DNA of 64,000 nt from Phoronis australis (lineage: Eukaryota; Phoronida; Phoronidae), in contig NMRA01000202.1 in NCBI GenBank assembly GCA_002633005.1, forward strand, positions 229,516 through 293,515, given 5' to 3'. This document shows positions 54,290 through 64,000 of this stretch, in pieces. Every line of letters begins with the position of its first letter. The stretch's first letter is position 1. Under the pieces are notes generated by a model. That model did not search any database. It was not told the origin of the DNA and worked only from the letters and a program-made list of their open reading frames with translations. Made by a program: the position numbers and the translations under genes.

Positions 54290-55245
54290 AGACGGTGAAG
54301 CTCCTATACTAGTCCTATAGCCGTTTTATACGCCTGAAACTTTTCAGTGCTTTATACCTCACAGTGATCAAAACCTCTTTTCGCATAGAGGAGGCACTGT
54401 GCAGTGAGGAGTGCGCTCAGTGTAAAAATGGCCTACTGAACGAGGGACTACTCGTAAAAAAGCTTGGTTACCGGGAGTATTTGATCAGGATGGAAGTAAC
54501 TAAAGACATTGTTGGCCTCCTAAGGTGTCCCCCTACATGCAAAATGTACTTATAGCAACATGACTTAGATGTTTTAATCAGTGTGAGGCATAATTCGCCG
54601 AGATGCTTCCGGCATACGGATCGCCTACAGGAGCTTCACCGTGTCCACTGCTGGCCATTCAAGACGGTGGTTCTGTCTAACACCGTCAATGGCATTGACT
54701 GCAGCAGAGATGGTGGCCATCGCATAAGCCTTCCTCACGCTGGAAGCTTTCCAGTGAATTAATCCTTGCCTTGATTAAACCATCCAAATCATATTGCTAT
54801 AAATACGTTTTGCACATAGGACACCTTAGGAGGCCATTTGTGTCTTTAATTCCTTCTAACTTCAACAAATACTCTGAGTCTCGTAATCAAACTTTTTTTG
54901 AGCAGTCCTTTGTTCAGTTGCCCAAATCGGCAACTGGCTCACACCAGGGGATATGATGTCATATCTTACGGTACGAGCAGTGTAAACATGGTCAGTTGTC
55001 AATTTGGGCAACTTAACGAAGGATTGTTCAAAATAAAAGATCGATTGTGGGAGAATTTGTCGGAGCTGGAAAGAGTTAAAGACATCAACGGTCTCCTAAG
55101 ATGTCCCTCTTTGTGTAGAAAATACTTACAGCAACATTTGATGGTTTAGTCAGTGCGAGTGATAATTTGCCGAAAAGCTTCCGGTATATGGAGGATCTAC
55201 GGGATGGCCACCTTCTCTACTGTGGCCACTTGAGACGGTGGTATA
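54290..55245. repeat. Inverted triplicated repeat with decayed cysteine-containing reading frame
   Basis: Copies at about 54290-54680 (+), 54690-54955 (-) and 54960-55245 (+). Related peptides appear: GLLNEGLLVKK...VKDIVGLLRCPPTCKMYL in copy 1 and GQLNEGLFKIK...VKDINGLLRCPSLCRKYL in copy 3; copy 2 encodes the like on the minus strand with stops. A downstream segment (SFRYMEDLRDGHLLYCGHL in copy 3) is also shared. No family recognised. Confidence 0.65.
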
Positions 55246-56611
55246 ATCTACTGACTACTATGACCCAGGGCCAGACCATTCATCTGTTCTTTATTCAGCA
55301 GACAAAACCACTGTCAGAACTGAGCCAGCAATGTAATTTGCTTTCCTATAAAATTTTAGACCCTATCTTTTGGGATTGTGTTTTCTCTCCAAACAACGTA
55401 TCATTTGACAAGGGCGCTGGGTAACTTTGTTGCTGCTGGTAACTGAATTAGCACAGCATGAGGGACAGTTTCAAACCACTGTTTGCTGAATGCAAAACAA
55501 GTAGGGACGCATGCAGTTCTTACTACTGAAACACAGTTTGTACATTAAAAAGGTCGTGTTTAATCTCAATAATTCAAATACATTGTTGTCTAATGTTTGT
55601 TAAAAAAATACTCAAAAATGTTGCTAATGGCCATTTCATTGATAAGTAAAAATCAAAAATCAACAGTCCTTTCTGGACTAGTCACATTTACCGAAGGGCT
55701 GCCGATTGTTGCTTACTTTGAAAACAGTTTTGGATGATAATCATTTGTTTTAAAACTTAACCATAAAATGTTTGACGTAGTTTCCGAAAATACGCCCTTC
55801 TTTCCAAATAATGTCTCTGGGCAATTATTCATGTTCACTCCAAATGTCTGCACATGGGTCTATTTTCGGAAATTCCTTTTAGTATTCTTCTAGCAACTAT
55901 AATTATTTATTATTTTTCGATGTTCATTGTACTCACAGAATGTTGTTATGATGTGAGCAGTGGGTCAGTGTAGTGGCGTGAAATATGCGTCATGGTTAAG
56001 GCCAGAGTACCGAGCGATGGAAGATGAATTTCAAGGCATGGGAAAGGTAGCTCGGGCATTGTAAGTTACTAGTAGTCTCTTGTTACTATAAACACCTTAA
56101 GGTATTGCATCAACTGTTTTCTAAACTTGAACAACAATTCCTTACAAAGGTAATATTTTGATAATGTGATATTCTCTGTGTTTATCATTCGTATAGCATC
56201 CCTGGTTCATGATTATCCCATTTGGCATGAAGATACTGACGGCTTTCACTTTGTTTTCACCTTTCCAAGTTGGTTGAGTCAGTCTTAGCACTCACATTTT
56301 TGCATGTGCCCCCTGCCATTCATAGTGATGAGCATCTCATCTGTTGATCATAGGTCTGCAGTCTTTACCCAAACATGATAATGGTGGCTCAAACCATTAA
56401 AGACTTCTTCAGACCAATTTCTGCCTTTTTCTTGGGATCTAGACAGTAGTTAGTACTGCAGGTATTCTCTGCATGCTGAAATGGAACATAATCAGCATTG
56501 TTTTTTCTTTCATTCTTTAGCTGTCATTGACCTGCATCAGACTAAGTTTGAAACTTTAATCAGTGTTTTAAGTTGTCAGAGGATTATACCCATATTTTTT
56601 GTATGTTGCAG

Positions 56612-57602
56612 ACATTGCCTTATGTTTGTGAGGTAACATCATTACGCACCACCATGTTCAAGATAGAGTCGTATATCACCCCCATGATCATGTCGTATGT
56701 CGACAAGTATGTCAAACTCAAGCCCGAAGACTTCCAACTCTCACTGTGGGGTGGCGACGCTGTCCTCAACAAACTTGATCTCCGTCTCGATGTCATTGAG
56801 AGGGCACTGCATCTCCCGGTCACACTGGCTGCCGGACACATCCATGAGTTGAGACTTCACGTGCCCTGGACGAAGTTGGGCTCTGAATCAGTGACAATCA
56901 CCATCAACACCGTAGAGTGTGTCCTCAAGTTGTACGACACGTGCTCCGAAACTGAAGACACAAGCAGCTCGAAGTCGGTGAAAACCCAGCAGAGTGCGAA
57001 AAAATCGCGGCAGGGATCCAGTCGTAAACAAAACAATGTGGATTTACCACCTGGTTATCTGCAGAGTGTTATCAATCGTGTGTTGAACAACGTACATGTT
57101 GTAATAAATAACCTCATTCTCAAGTACGTTGATGAAGATATTGTTCTCTCGCTCAATGTCAAGTCGGGTGAAGTTTTTTCTGCAAGTAGCGACTGGACTC
57201 GTGCATTTGTTGACTTGACGCCTGAAGAACTGGTGCTACGGAAGATGATTGAATTGCATGATTTAACAGTGTGTCTCGACAAGCGTGACTCGAGTGGTAA
57301 AATCCATGTCTACCAAGATCCTATTGTTTACCGATGCTCTTTACTTGGTCGTGTTCACATGACCTATGATAATATAAACGCCTCAATACCAAGTCGCGTC
57401 AAATTCAATGTATTATGTGAGAAGGTGGATTTCTCATTGACAGACACTCAATTACCGATGTTCTTGAGGCTTGTTGAACTAGTGATGGCAATCTATTATG
57501 GGACATTAGAGACACCTGGTGATGCTGGGGGGAAACTCATCGACAGTGCGCCATCTGGTGAGGTAGAAGAGAAGAACTCAACAACTGAGGCTGCTCCTAC
57601 AG
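56612..57602 (+). CDS. VPS13B: VPS13B coding exon 1 (chorein-N)
   Basis: Acceptor TTGTATGTTGCAG precedes 42 nt of leader; ATG at 56654; 949 coding bases, ending GCTCCTACAG before GTGAGT in phase 1. The open frame that runs on past the donor to 57709 is intron read-through. A Ser/Lys-rich insert (about residues 100-125) separates two conserved halves, as in the human protein. Confidence 0.94.
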
Positions 57603-60600
57603 GTGAGTCAGGCACTTGCATGTCGGTCAGCCATGATGGAATTGTGCTATGTCCTGTACCTGCATTTTTGTCATTAACAATTATTCTTTGTGCAGTTTAT
57701 TTTAATTAAAGAAAATTAAAAAAAAATCTTCAAGTTTCATTTTTGCTACCATGATGATGACTTATTAAGTTCATCTTGTGTTAACTTTGTGCATGTGTGT
57801 TTTTCCAATGATCTGCTTGTAAGAACAACTGTTGTGTGATATGAATATAAAGCTACTAGAACTACTGTTATGTGATATGAATATCAAGCTGCTAGCTGGT
57901 TTAATTTTTAAAACATGATACCCAATTATGACCACTCAATGTTAAACACATGAAAAAAGCATGGAGAGTTCAGCTAGAAAGCAATCTGATTGATAGAATA
58001 ATTACTGCAGAGTATGGAAGAAATGTTCCTAAAGGCTGGTTCATGACTGTTTGGTAATGAGCAGAGAAGAAAGCTTCTGAAGAGCGGAAGATAATTTGTT
58101 AAAAATTGTTCTATTTCTGATGAGAAATTTGTTGGTAAGATTTCTTATGAACATGTTTTGACAGATGTAGTTACACCCAGCGAAGGCCAGGAGGGGTGGG
58201 CCAGTTGGGCGTGGTCCTACGTCCCACAGATCTTGCCGTCTGATCAAGAAACTGATCCCATGGCAACAAAGCGACAGCGCAAGGAACCTCCCATAATCGC
58301 TATTGGCTTCTACATTCCCAAAGCTTGTGTTTTATTCAAGGTTGGCTCAACTTTGTCACAGTTTGGTTTCTTTATGTAACATAATGATTTCTTATGCAGT
58401 AAAATTTAGCCACTCCAGATAAGTTCACATAATATGTCCCTCAAGTGAGGATTTTTGGGGTAAGTATTTTCAAAACTGATGAAGAGCTTAAGTTATATTT
58501 TGTGAAAGTATCACTGTTGCCACACTTGTGTCTGGTCAAGAACTGCTAGATCATTGAACACGAAGGCTCCATCCTGCAATCTGCAAAGTAAATGAGACTT
58601 TGTATACAAATCCCTAACTCAATGTATGCCTGTGTTGTGCACAAGGGTGGCTTACATAACAGGGGTGCAACAACAATAGTGTGGTGTTTTGATAAGATAT
58701 TCATAATTGACCAAGCTCTTTCACCAGGATCAGCATGCGCCATTTTACCTGTCCATTGCTGTTTTAGTGTTCCAGCTGACTGAGTCTTAACTGTTTCAGC
58801 TCACTGAATCCATCCATGAGGCTCCCTACTTTGGTCCGCAGAAAGTCCAGTTCAAGCCTCTGATGACCTTGTTGGCCAATGGCATCTGTCTTGAACTTTT
58901 GGTCAAAGGGATGGCCTTTTTCGATGCTCAAGTTGGAATCACTTCACTTGAGGTCAAAGGTCAAGGTGATTGTGTTTGTGGGGTCAGCAAGGTCAATTTG
59001 AGTTCAAAGGTAATGAGGTCTTTATTGTGTTGTAAGATTTTTGATAAAGTAATTATATAATTAACTTTCAATGTACAATGCAAACTACGAAATACAGGAA
59101 TCGCCAAAAATAATCTTGTCACTGCCTCAGTAGATAGACTGAACCATCACAATGGGGGTACTTTGGTTACTTTTGTCTTGTACTGTATTTCATGTGTTCT
59201 CCACATAGCAGACAAACATTGAAACATCATATCATTTGTTCATTCGCAAGAGACTCGGGGAGGGGGGATATTCCTGTTTGTTGATGTGAAAAAGTTGTTC
59301 ACACCTCAAACTCATCATTGAACTTTGATCAGTATTTTGATTTAATTTGTTGACTGTATAAAATTGCGGTTAAACATTTTTTTTTGCATTCTGAGCTCCT
59401 GATTAACATTTTCTTCCAAATATTTCAGTTAGAGACGGTATTAATTGCTAATGTTTATTTTGAAATTTAAGAACTATGAGAGTAGTTGTAACAACTTTAG
59501 TTATCATGTACTTTTCTTTATCTGGCCTTCTTGGGATTGTGTAGTTACTCTGTATAGTGTTGGGGCATGGAACCAAGTTAAGCTCTGCATTCTCCCTATT
59601 TTATGATTAATCCATTACTTATGACTAATACATCAAGGTCATGTAGGACCCTCCAAAATTGGCCAGATTTAACGAATTCTCAAACGTCATATCTCAGAAA
59701 TGGTCAATTGAATGCCGTATGGACAGACACCAATGGCAGCATAATGCACCCATGTATGAATGTGGGTGCATATTTTAAGAACTGGGCAGTGTTTTCGAGA
59801 TTTCATCTTGAACAGTTAAATCAAATAAACTTTGATACAATCATTTGTTTTGATATAGAATAAGGCTGATGTACATTTTCTTATTTTGCTAAATTTTATT
59901 TAAAAAACATAGTCATGTGTCCCAATTAATAGTGGACTGGCTTGAACTATTAAGTCAAAAATCAAATTCTACAGGCTTTATTCTTTTAGAAATACTTTAC
60001 TGATGGAATTAAAATATGTACTAGTTAATATGTAGATGCTTGACTAATACTAGTTGATAAATTCCTAATAAAACAATTAATCATTGTCATATTTCACAGG
60101 ACAGCCATTTTGCCACCTGCGGAAGTATTGGCACCAATAAACCAACTGACTTCATGGCCAACTGTTTGTTTGACATGAAGAGTCCTGAGAACCGTGGAGA
60201 GCGGACGGCGTACATCTTCGACGCTGAACAACACCGTGAAATGTACACAGAGAACTATGCACTTCGGAGATGGGGCGCCCTCTACCTTGACTATTTCTAC
60301 TTAATGCAGGAACAGACTGAGTTGTCAGGTAAATGGCTTTGCTTTATTTTTCATGATCACAGATTGCTTGTTTGTGTAGATAATTTTTTCCACAATTCCC
60401 AGAGTGGAGTGCTTCTATGAGAGCAATAGATTCCAGGACTTGTCAATACTCATCTGTTTGAAAATGACTTCTAGTATGCATACATATGCAGCTTCGTTGC
60501 TCCAGATTTAGGGTGCAGACACATTAGTATACACGAAACAAAACGTGGGCAAATCTGAGGAGCAAGCTTTTATAATACCATATAAATAAAGCATGTCTTA

Positions 60601-63600
60601 TCCACTGCAAAATTGTGACATCAATTATACTAAATTCATCCATTCAAGATGACCGTGCACATTATTTTTAATATGCTTGTATCAGTAGCCGAGTTTCATA
60701 TGCCTACATACAAAGCACATCAAAATTCAGTAAAAAAAGTTCTTGAAAATTACATTGTTTTCATTGCAGGTATATGTGATTATTTAATACACGACATATA
60801 CTTTATGGTTCAATTTTGTCTTTCTTTTTATAGCCCGTTGGTTTCTAAGTAATTTGATAAAAATGTAACTCATTTATACTAAATAAATAGTTTTGAAAAT
60901 TAATGTGCTTAATCCAATCTTTGTCTGTTAACTAGGGGTAATCTGTGTTGACAGTAGGTTGACTTCTCGTTCATCTAGTGTTCTAAATCTTCTGGCTACT
61001 AAAGAACATCTGAGCATGTGTTTCTTCCCAATGTTTCTTTCCACATGTTGTATGTTCAGGACTTAACGTAAACAAGTACTAAATGGTCGAAAATTAAATG
61101 GAAATAAGTAAAATACGAGTAGAAACTTCACGTCACTCGTATCTCTTGTATGATTGACAAGCAGAGCTTCATTTTTTTTGGTCGTCACTCTTCATGAGCC
61201 CAATCCGGGAATACTAGTGCCAACTATTTTGTCTCTCACATTTCCGAACAGGCATTCTTGCCTGTATTGAGCACTGATGTTTTTGATGCGCAAGTTTGTG
61301 CTTTAGCAAGATTCTCTACTTTTAGAAAATCTTGGTCAAAATCACGACCTACAGAATGGTCTTCTGAACAGAGATTTATTTCAGAGATTAAATATTATGG
61401 GTTGAATTATGACCTTTTTAGCATGTATTTAATACGTACCAGTTTTTTGAGTTTTTTGTTTTCTTCTAGACACAAGCAGCAAGTCCAGTACTGACAGTGA
61501 GAGTGACTCCAAGATGTTGCCACCGGAGATATCTTCAACAAAGATCCTGATTGGCCCAGGCGAGGTGAATGTGACCAGTAGCCTGGTACACAGAGTACAG
61601 AAAATGACCTTTTGTGGGGGTAACCACGACTACGAACCCTACAGCAAACCCAAGCCAGGTAAATGTTGGGTCAAACATTTGACAGTGCAATTCGGTCAGC
61701 TACAGCATTTCATTTCTTGTCATCCCAGCTCAACTATTTTTGACATAAATTCACTATGGTTCATTGTTAAGCTGTCCTACCTGACACAACAATACGTCAA
61801 AATCCTTTGGTTTATTGACAGTTTTAGCAAACATTGAACTGACAAACAGTGTGAACAGGCATGGGCTGAGCTAATTTTCTGAACATGTCTCTGTCAAGAC
61901 CTAATTTGAAAGTAAGTTTGTTTCCTCTGATGTGATCCACTGTATATTATTTGTGCGACCAGAACACTAATACTATTTTATAAAAATTTTGATATTACTG
62001 AACTTTAATTTGCATCACATAAGATAATGAAAACTTTTACCAGACAAGTCCTTCTGACCATCTCAAAGGAGTGGAGGATGGTCAGAGTTAATGATGTTAA
62101 GGATGTCCATGGCGAATTATTTTGATATTCTCAACTCATAATATTTTACAGAAATTGTTGATGAAACCCGACCGGTGCCATCTGGTGGTCAAATTCTGGC
62201 AATGGAGACATTTGTATCGACAAAGAACTTCCACATGACTTTAATTAACTGTACCATAAACGTGCTGTCGGCTGATCATCCCTACTGTGACGTCAGTAAG
62301 AATAAGGGACCAGTGGCTAGCAAGTCTCGAAAAGTAAGAAGGGTGATTTTGAATGACTTATGACCTGCTTTATAAAGGTCTTAGATTTGGTCCTAGTTAT
62401 GACAGCTGTAAGCACAAGGATTACAAACTAACATGTATCCTTAATCACTTAGCAAGCATCTTGGATCATAAGCTAATTATTGTTCAATATCTTTTATCAA
62501 AATACTTACCTGTGAAACTCTAAGCTATGCCAGTTTTTGTTGTGATGTAATGCACACCTTTGATAAAATGGCTCTATTAACAGTTCTCAAACATTTTCAT
62601 TCTCTTCTACTTTACATTTATTATGCGCCCACATATTTATATGTGGACGCATTATGCCGTCATCTCTGTCCGTCCGTCCGTCCGGGCGGCGTCCGTCCGG
62701 CGTCCGGCGTCCGCTGCTCTATCTCCAAAACCCTGTGACATACGTTCATGAAATTTGGCACATATGTTCCATTCATGAATGGGACGGCATGTGCGAACTT
62801 TCGGACGGATCCGACTACCGGTGTGCCCCCTAGTGGCAATTTTANNNNNNNNNNNNNNNNNNNNNNNNNNNNNNNNNNNNNNNNNNNNNNNNNNNNNNNN
62901 NNNNNNNNNNNNNNNNNNNNNNNNNNNNNNNNNNNNNNNNNNNNNNNNNNNNNNNNNNNNNNNNNNNNNNNNNNNNNNNNNNNNNNNNNNNNNNNNNNNN
63001 NNNNNNNNNNNNNNNNNNNNNNNNNNNNNNNNNNNNNNNNNNNNNNNNNNNNNNNNNNNNNNNNNNNNNNNNNNNNNNNNNNNNNNNNNNNNNNNNNNNN
63101 NNNNNNNNNNNNNNNNNNNNNNNNNNNNNNNNNNNNNNNNNNNNNNNNNNNNNNNNNNNNNNNNNNNNNNNNNNNNNNNNNNNNNNNNNNNNNNNNNNNN
63201 NNNNNNNNNNNNNNNNNNNNNNNNNNNNNNNNNNNNNNNNNNNNNNNNNNNNNNNNNNNNNNNNNNNNNNNNNNNNNNNNNNNNNNNNNNNNNNNNNNNN
63301 NNNNNNNNNNNNNTTATTCTTATGCTAATGTCTTTGTTGCGTCTCAGTGCGCCTTTGTTACGTGGGCATGTGGGCGCGACTGTATGTGTCGGGCACTTCG
63401 CTAGCGACAGGCTTAGGAGAAGGGTGTTTCCCTTCTTTTGCTTTCATGGAAAGTTGATCGTTATCATGTGCAAATTGAACTGAAACGAATGCCTGATGAG
63501 AGAAAATACATATTTTGAGGTTCAGTGGAGACTTGCTCTGTTACATAAGCTAATTATTGTTCAATATCTTTTATCAAAATACTTGCCTGTGAAACTCTAA

Positions 63601-64000
63601 GCTATGCCAGTTTTTGTTGTGATGTAATGCACACCTTTGATAAAATGGCTCTATTAACAGTTCTCAAACATTTTCATTCTCTTCTACTTTACATTTATGT
63701 AATATTTTTGTAACACTAGTTTGTATCTTCAGTCTGTGGTACAAAGTGTAGTCTATTTTGTCAGTGTAAAGAACATCCGTCCTCGGTCATGTTGCGTATC
63801 ATTTGTATCATTCTACAACTTTGTACTGAACTGAGCAACACTTTATTTGAAGGGTTTATCTTCCAAGTCACAGACTCTCGCTAGCTCTGCTAGTGACACC
63901 TGTCTGCAAGCATTGCAGATTCACGCGGAACGGTTCGACATGCAGGTTACTAAGCCAATGTATGCTCGCAAACTGGTGAAAATGGTCAGCAAGATGCCAG
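56612..64000 (+). CDS. VPS13B: VPS13B (COH1), 5' part: first seven coding exons, continues past window
   Basis: VPS13B is a roughly 4,000-residue rod-shaped bridge protein that moves lipids between membranes and acts at the Golgi/recycling endosome; loss causes Cohen syndrome in humans. Here exons with consistent GT-AG phases give about the first 694 residues. The N-terminus (MFKIESYITPMIMSYVDKYV, then QLSLWGGDAVLNKLDLRLDV) is the chorein-N domain that starts the lipid groove. HIHELRLHVPWTKLGSE, DLPPGYLQSVINRVLNNVHV and SWAWSYVP are VPS13B-specific and separate it from VPS13A/C/D. The start is ATG 56654 (CACCACCATGT); the acceptor before 56612 shows a non-coding first exon upstream. It diverges from KDM1B. 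Identification from remembered similarity; very sure. Confidence 0.96.
56622..56636 (+). promoter_or_regulatory. Five-codon upstream ORF in the VPS13B leader
   Basis: ATG TTT GTG AGG TAA lies 18 nt before the main ATG, in another frame, in the leader part of the start-codon exon. Such a minimal uORF could damp translation if this leader is used (inference). Confidence 0.35.
57815..57895. repeat. Short tandem duplication in VPS13B intron 1
   Basis: AACTGTTGTGTGATATGAAT and AACTACTGTTATGTGATATG begin two copies about 37 bp apart, ending AAGCTGCTAG-like. Confidence 0.8.
58165..58340 (+). CDS. VPS13B: VPS13B coding exon 2
   Basis: 176 bp: EGQEGWASWAWSYVPQILPS, then IIAIGFYIPKACVLFK; human has QPQGWVSWAWSFVPAIV. 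Acceptor TTTTGACAG. The donor GTTGGC is weak, but the next exon continues exactly with LTE as in human FKLTE, so the junction is supported. Confidence 0.92.
58800..59009 (+). CDS. VPS13B: VPS13B coding exon 3
   Basis: 210 bp, phase 0 at both ends: LTESIHEAPYFGPQKVQFKP, LELLVKGMAFFDAQVG, GVSKVNLSSK. Acceptor CTGTTTCAG, donor GTAATG. It aligns with the human segment VEALMMGEPFFDCQIGFVG. Confidence 0.9.
60100..60328 (+). CDS. VPS13B: VPS13B coding exon 4
   Basis: 229 bp: DFMANCLFDMKSPENRGERT, AYIFDAEQHREMYTENYALR, WGALYLDYFYLMQ. Human has NSLFDYRSPENNGTRAEFIL. Acceptor ATTTCACAG, donor GTAAAT, ends phase 1. Confidence 0.93.
61470..61658 (+). CDS. VPS13B: VPS13B coding exon 5
   Basis: 189 bp: a Ser/Asp-rich stretch (STDSESDSK), then TKILIGPGEVNVTSSLVHRV and HDYEPYSKPKP. 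Human has LVIGPLDFRLDSSAVHRIL and HEYEPYSRLK. Acceptor TTTTCTTCTAG, donor GTAAAT. Confidence 0.92.
62152..62333 (+). CDS. VPS13B: VPS13B coding exon 6
   Basis: 182 bp: EIVDETRPVPSGGQILAMET, NFHMTLINCTINVLSADHPY, ending SKSRK before GTAAGA. It aligns with LEEYIPTRHTSVTLLKCTCT in human. Acceptor TATTTTACAG. Confidence 0.88.
62466..62619. repeat. 153-bp direct repeat, left copy
   Basis: Starts CATAAGCTAATTATTG and ends TTTACATTTA; repeated almost exactly at 63545-63697, on the other side of the gapped insertion. Far too long for a target-site duplication. Confidence 0.95.
62620..63544. mobile_element. Mobile element or repeat insertion in VPS13B intron 6, gap inside
   Basis: It begins with the palindrome GCGCCCACATATTTATATGTGGACGC region and a (GTCC) run at about 62667-62710, then continues to a 469-N gap; the right part ends near 63544. 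A GTGGGCGCGAC motif near the right end resembles the left edge. It is flanked by a 153-bp direct repeat. Confidence 0.55.
62845..63313. other. Assembly gap, 469 N, in VPS13B intron 6
   Basis: Lies inside a repeat insertion flanked by duplicated sequence. Confidence 1.
63545..63697. repeat. 153-bp direct repeat, right copy
   Basis: Near-identical to 62466-62619 (one visible difference, ACTTACC versus ACTTGCC). After this copy the sequence continues into the normal intron; after the left copy it enters the inserted element. Confidence 0.95.
63853..64000 (+). CDS. VPS13B: VPS13B coding exon 7 (cut by the window end)
   Basis: Phase 0 from either TTTGAAG (63853) or CTTCCAAG (63868), both in the same frame: SSASDTCLQALQIHAERFDM, VTKPMYARKLVKMVSKMP. 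It matches the segment ending VDKINLEHSVPMYAEQLVHV in human. The exact acceptor is uncertain. Confidence 0.85.

Larger units (their letters stand above)
47512..56611. other. Divergent intergenic region between KDM1B and VPS13B
   Basis: About 9.1 kb holding a THAP relic, a 185-bp satellite, a possible short ORF, a CpG/YY1 patch and a triplicated repeat. The non-coding first exons of both genes must start here or, for either gene, within the other gene. Confidence 0.7.

Noticed and set aside
57603-57709. VPS13B frame continuing to a stop at 57709
   Set aside because: Homology and a strong GTGAGT donor place the exon end at 57602; the rest is intron read-through.

Overview
This is an AT-rich, intron-rich animal nuclear sequence. 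Large introns, GT-AG splice junctions, many degenerate repeats and three assembly gaps (N runs at 4411-4523, 34599-34885 and 62845-63313) fit a non-vertebrate, probably marine, animal. I cannot name the species. No bacterial operon, CRISPR array or rRNA is visible.

Two conserved genes are certain, arranged head to head. On the minus strand, from 47511 down to about 15300, lies KDM1B (LSD2/AOF1), a flavin-dependent histone H3K4 demethylase. I recovered 17 coding exons with consistent splice phases. They encode the C4H2C2 zinc finger, the CW finger, the SWIRM domain and the amine-oxidase domain (785 residues). One exon, carrying the FAD-binding glycine-rich loop, is missing and most simply lies in the 287-N gap. 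On the plus strand, from 56612 to beyond the window end, are the first seven coding exons (about 694 residues) of VPS13B (COH1), a giant bridge-type lipid-transfer protein of the Golgi/endosome. Both start-codon exons begin with a splice acceptor just upstream of the ATG, so the true promoters lie further out. A CpG-rich patch with a YY1-type motif near 52.4 kb is a candidate shared promoter.

Inside a KDM1B intron, on the same strand, is a 426-codon open exon (37861-39141). It carries a CtBP-type PIDLS motif, a SUMO-type VKAEPE site and a BESS-like C-terminus. Its acceptor phase matches the preceding KDM1B exon, so it is either the last exon of a nested gene or an alternative KDM1B 3' end lacking the oxidase. 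Its stop codon lies in the first unit of a 17-copy, 51-bp minisatellite that fills its 3' side.

Region by region: 1-15 kb has no convincing gene but holds a 127-bp direct repeat, a CAT-rich duplicated microsatellite, a 1.4-kb fold-back element, a 206-bp tandem duplication, a diverged dispersed repeat pair and a possible SINE. 15-47.5 kb is KDM1B with intronic MITEs, a 27-bp tandem array, a dead mariner-like element, a tRNA-type SINE, the nested exon and minisatellite, and a 45-bp array. 47.5-56.6 kb is intergenic: a broken THAP-finger gene, a 185-bp satellite, the candidate promoter and an inverted triplicated repeat. 56.6-64 kb is VPS13B, with a mobile element and a 153-bp duplicated flank in intron 6.
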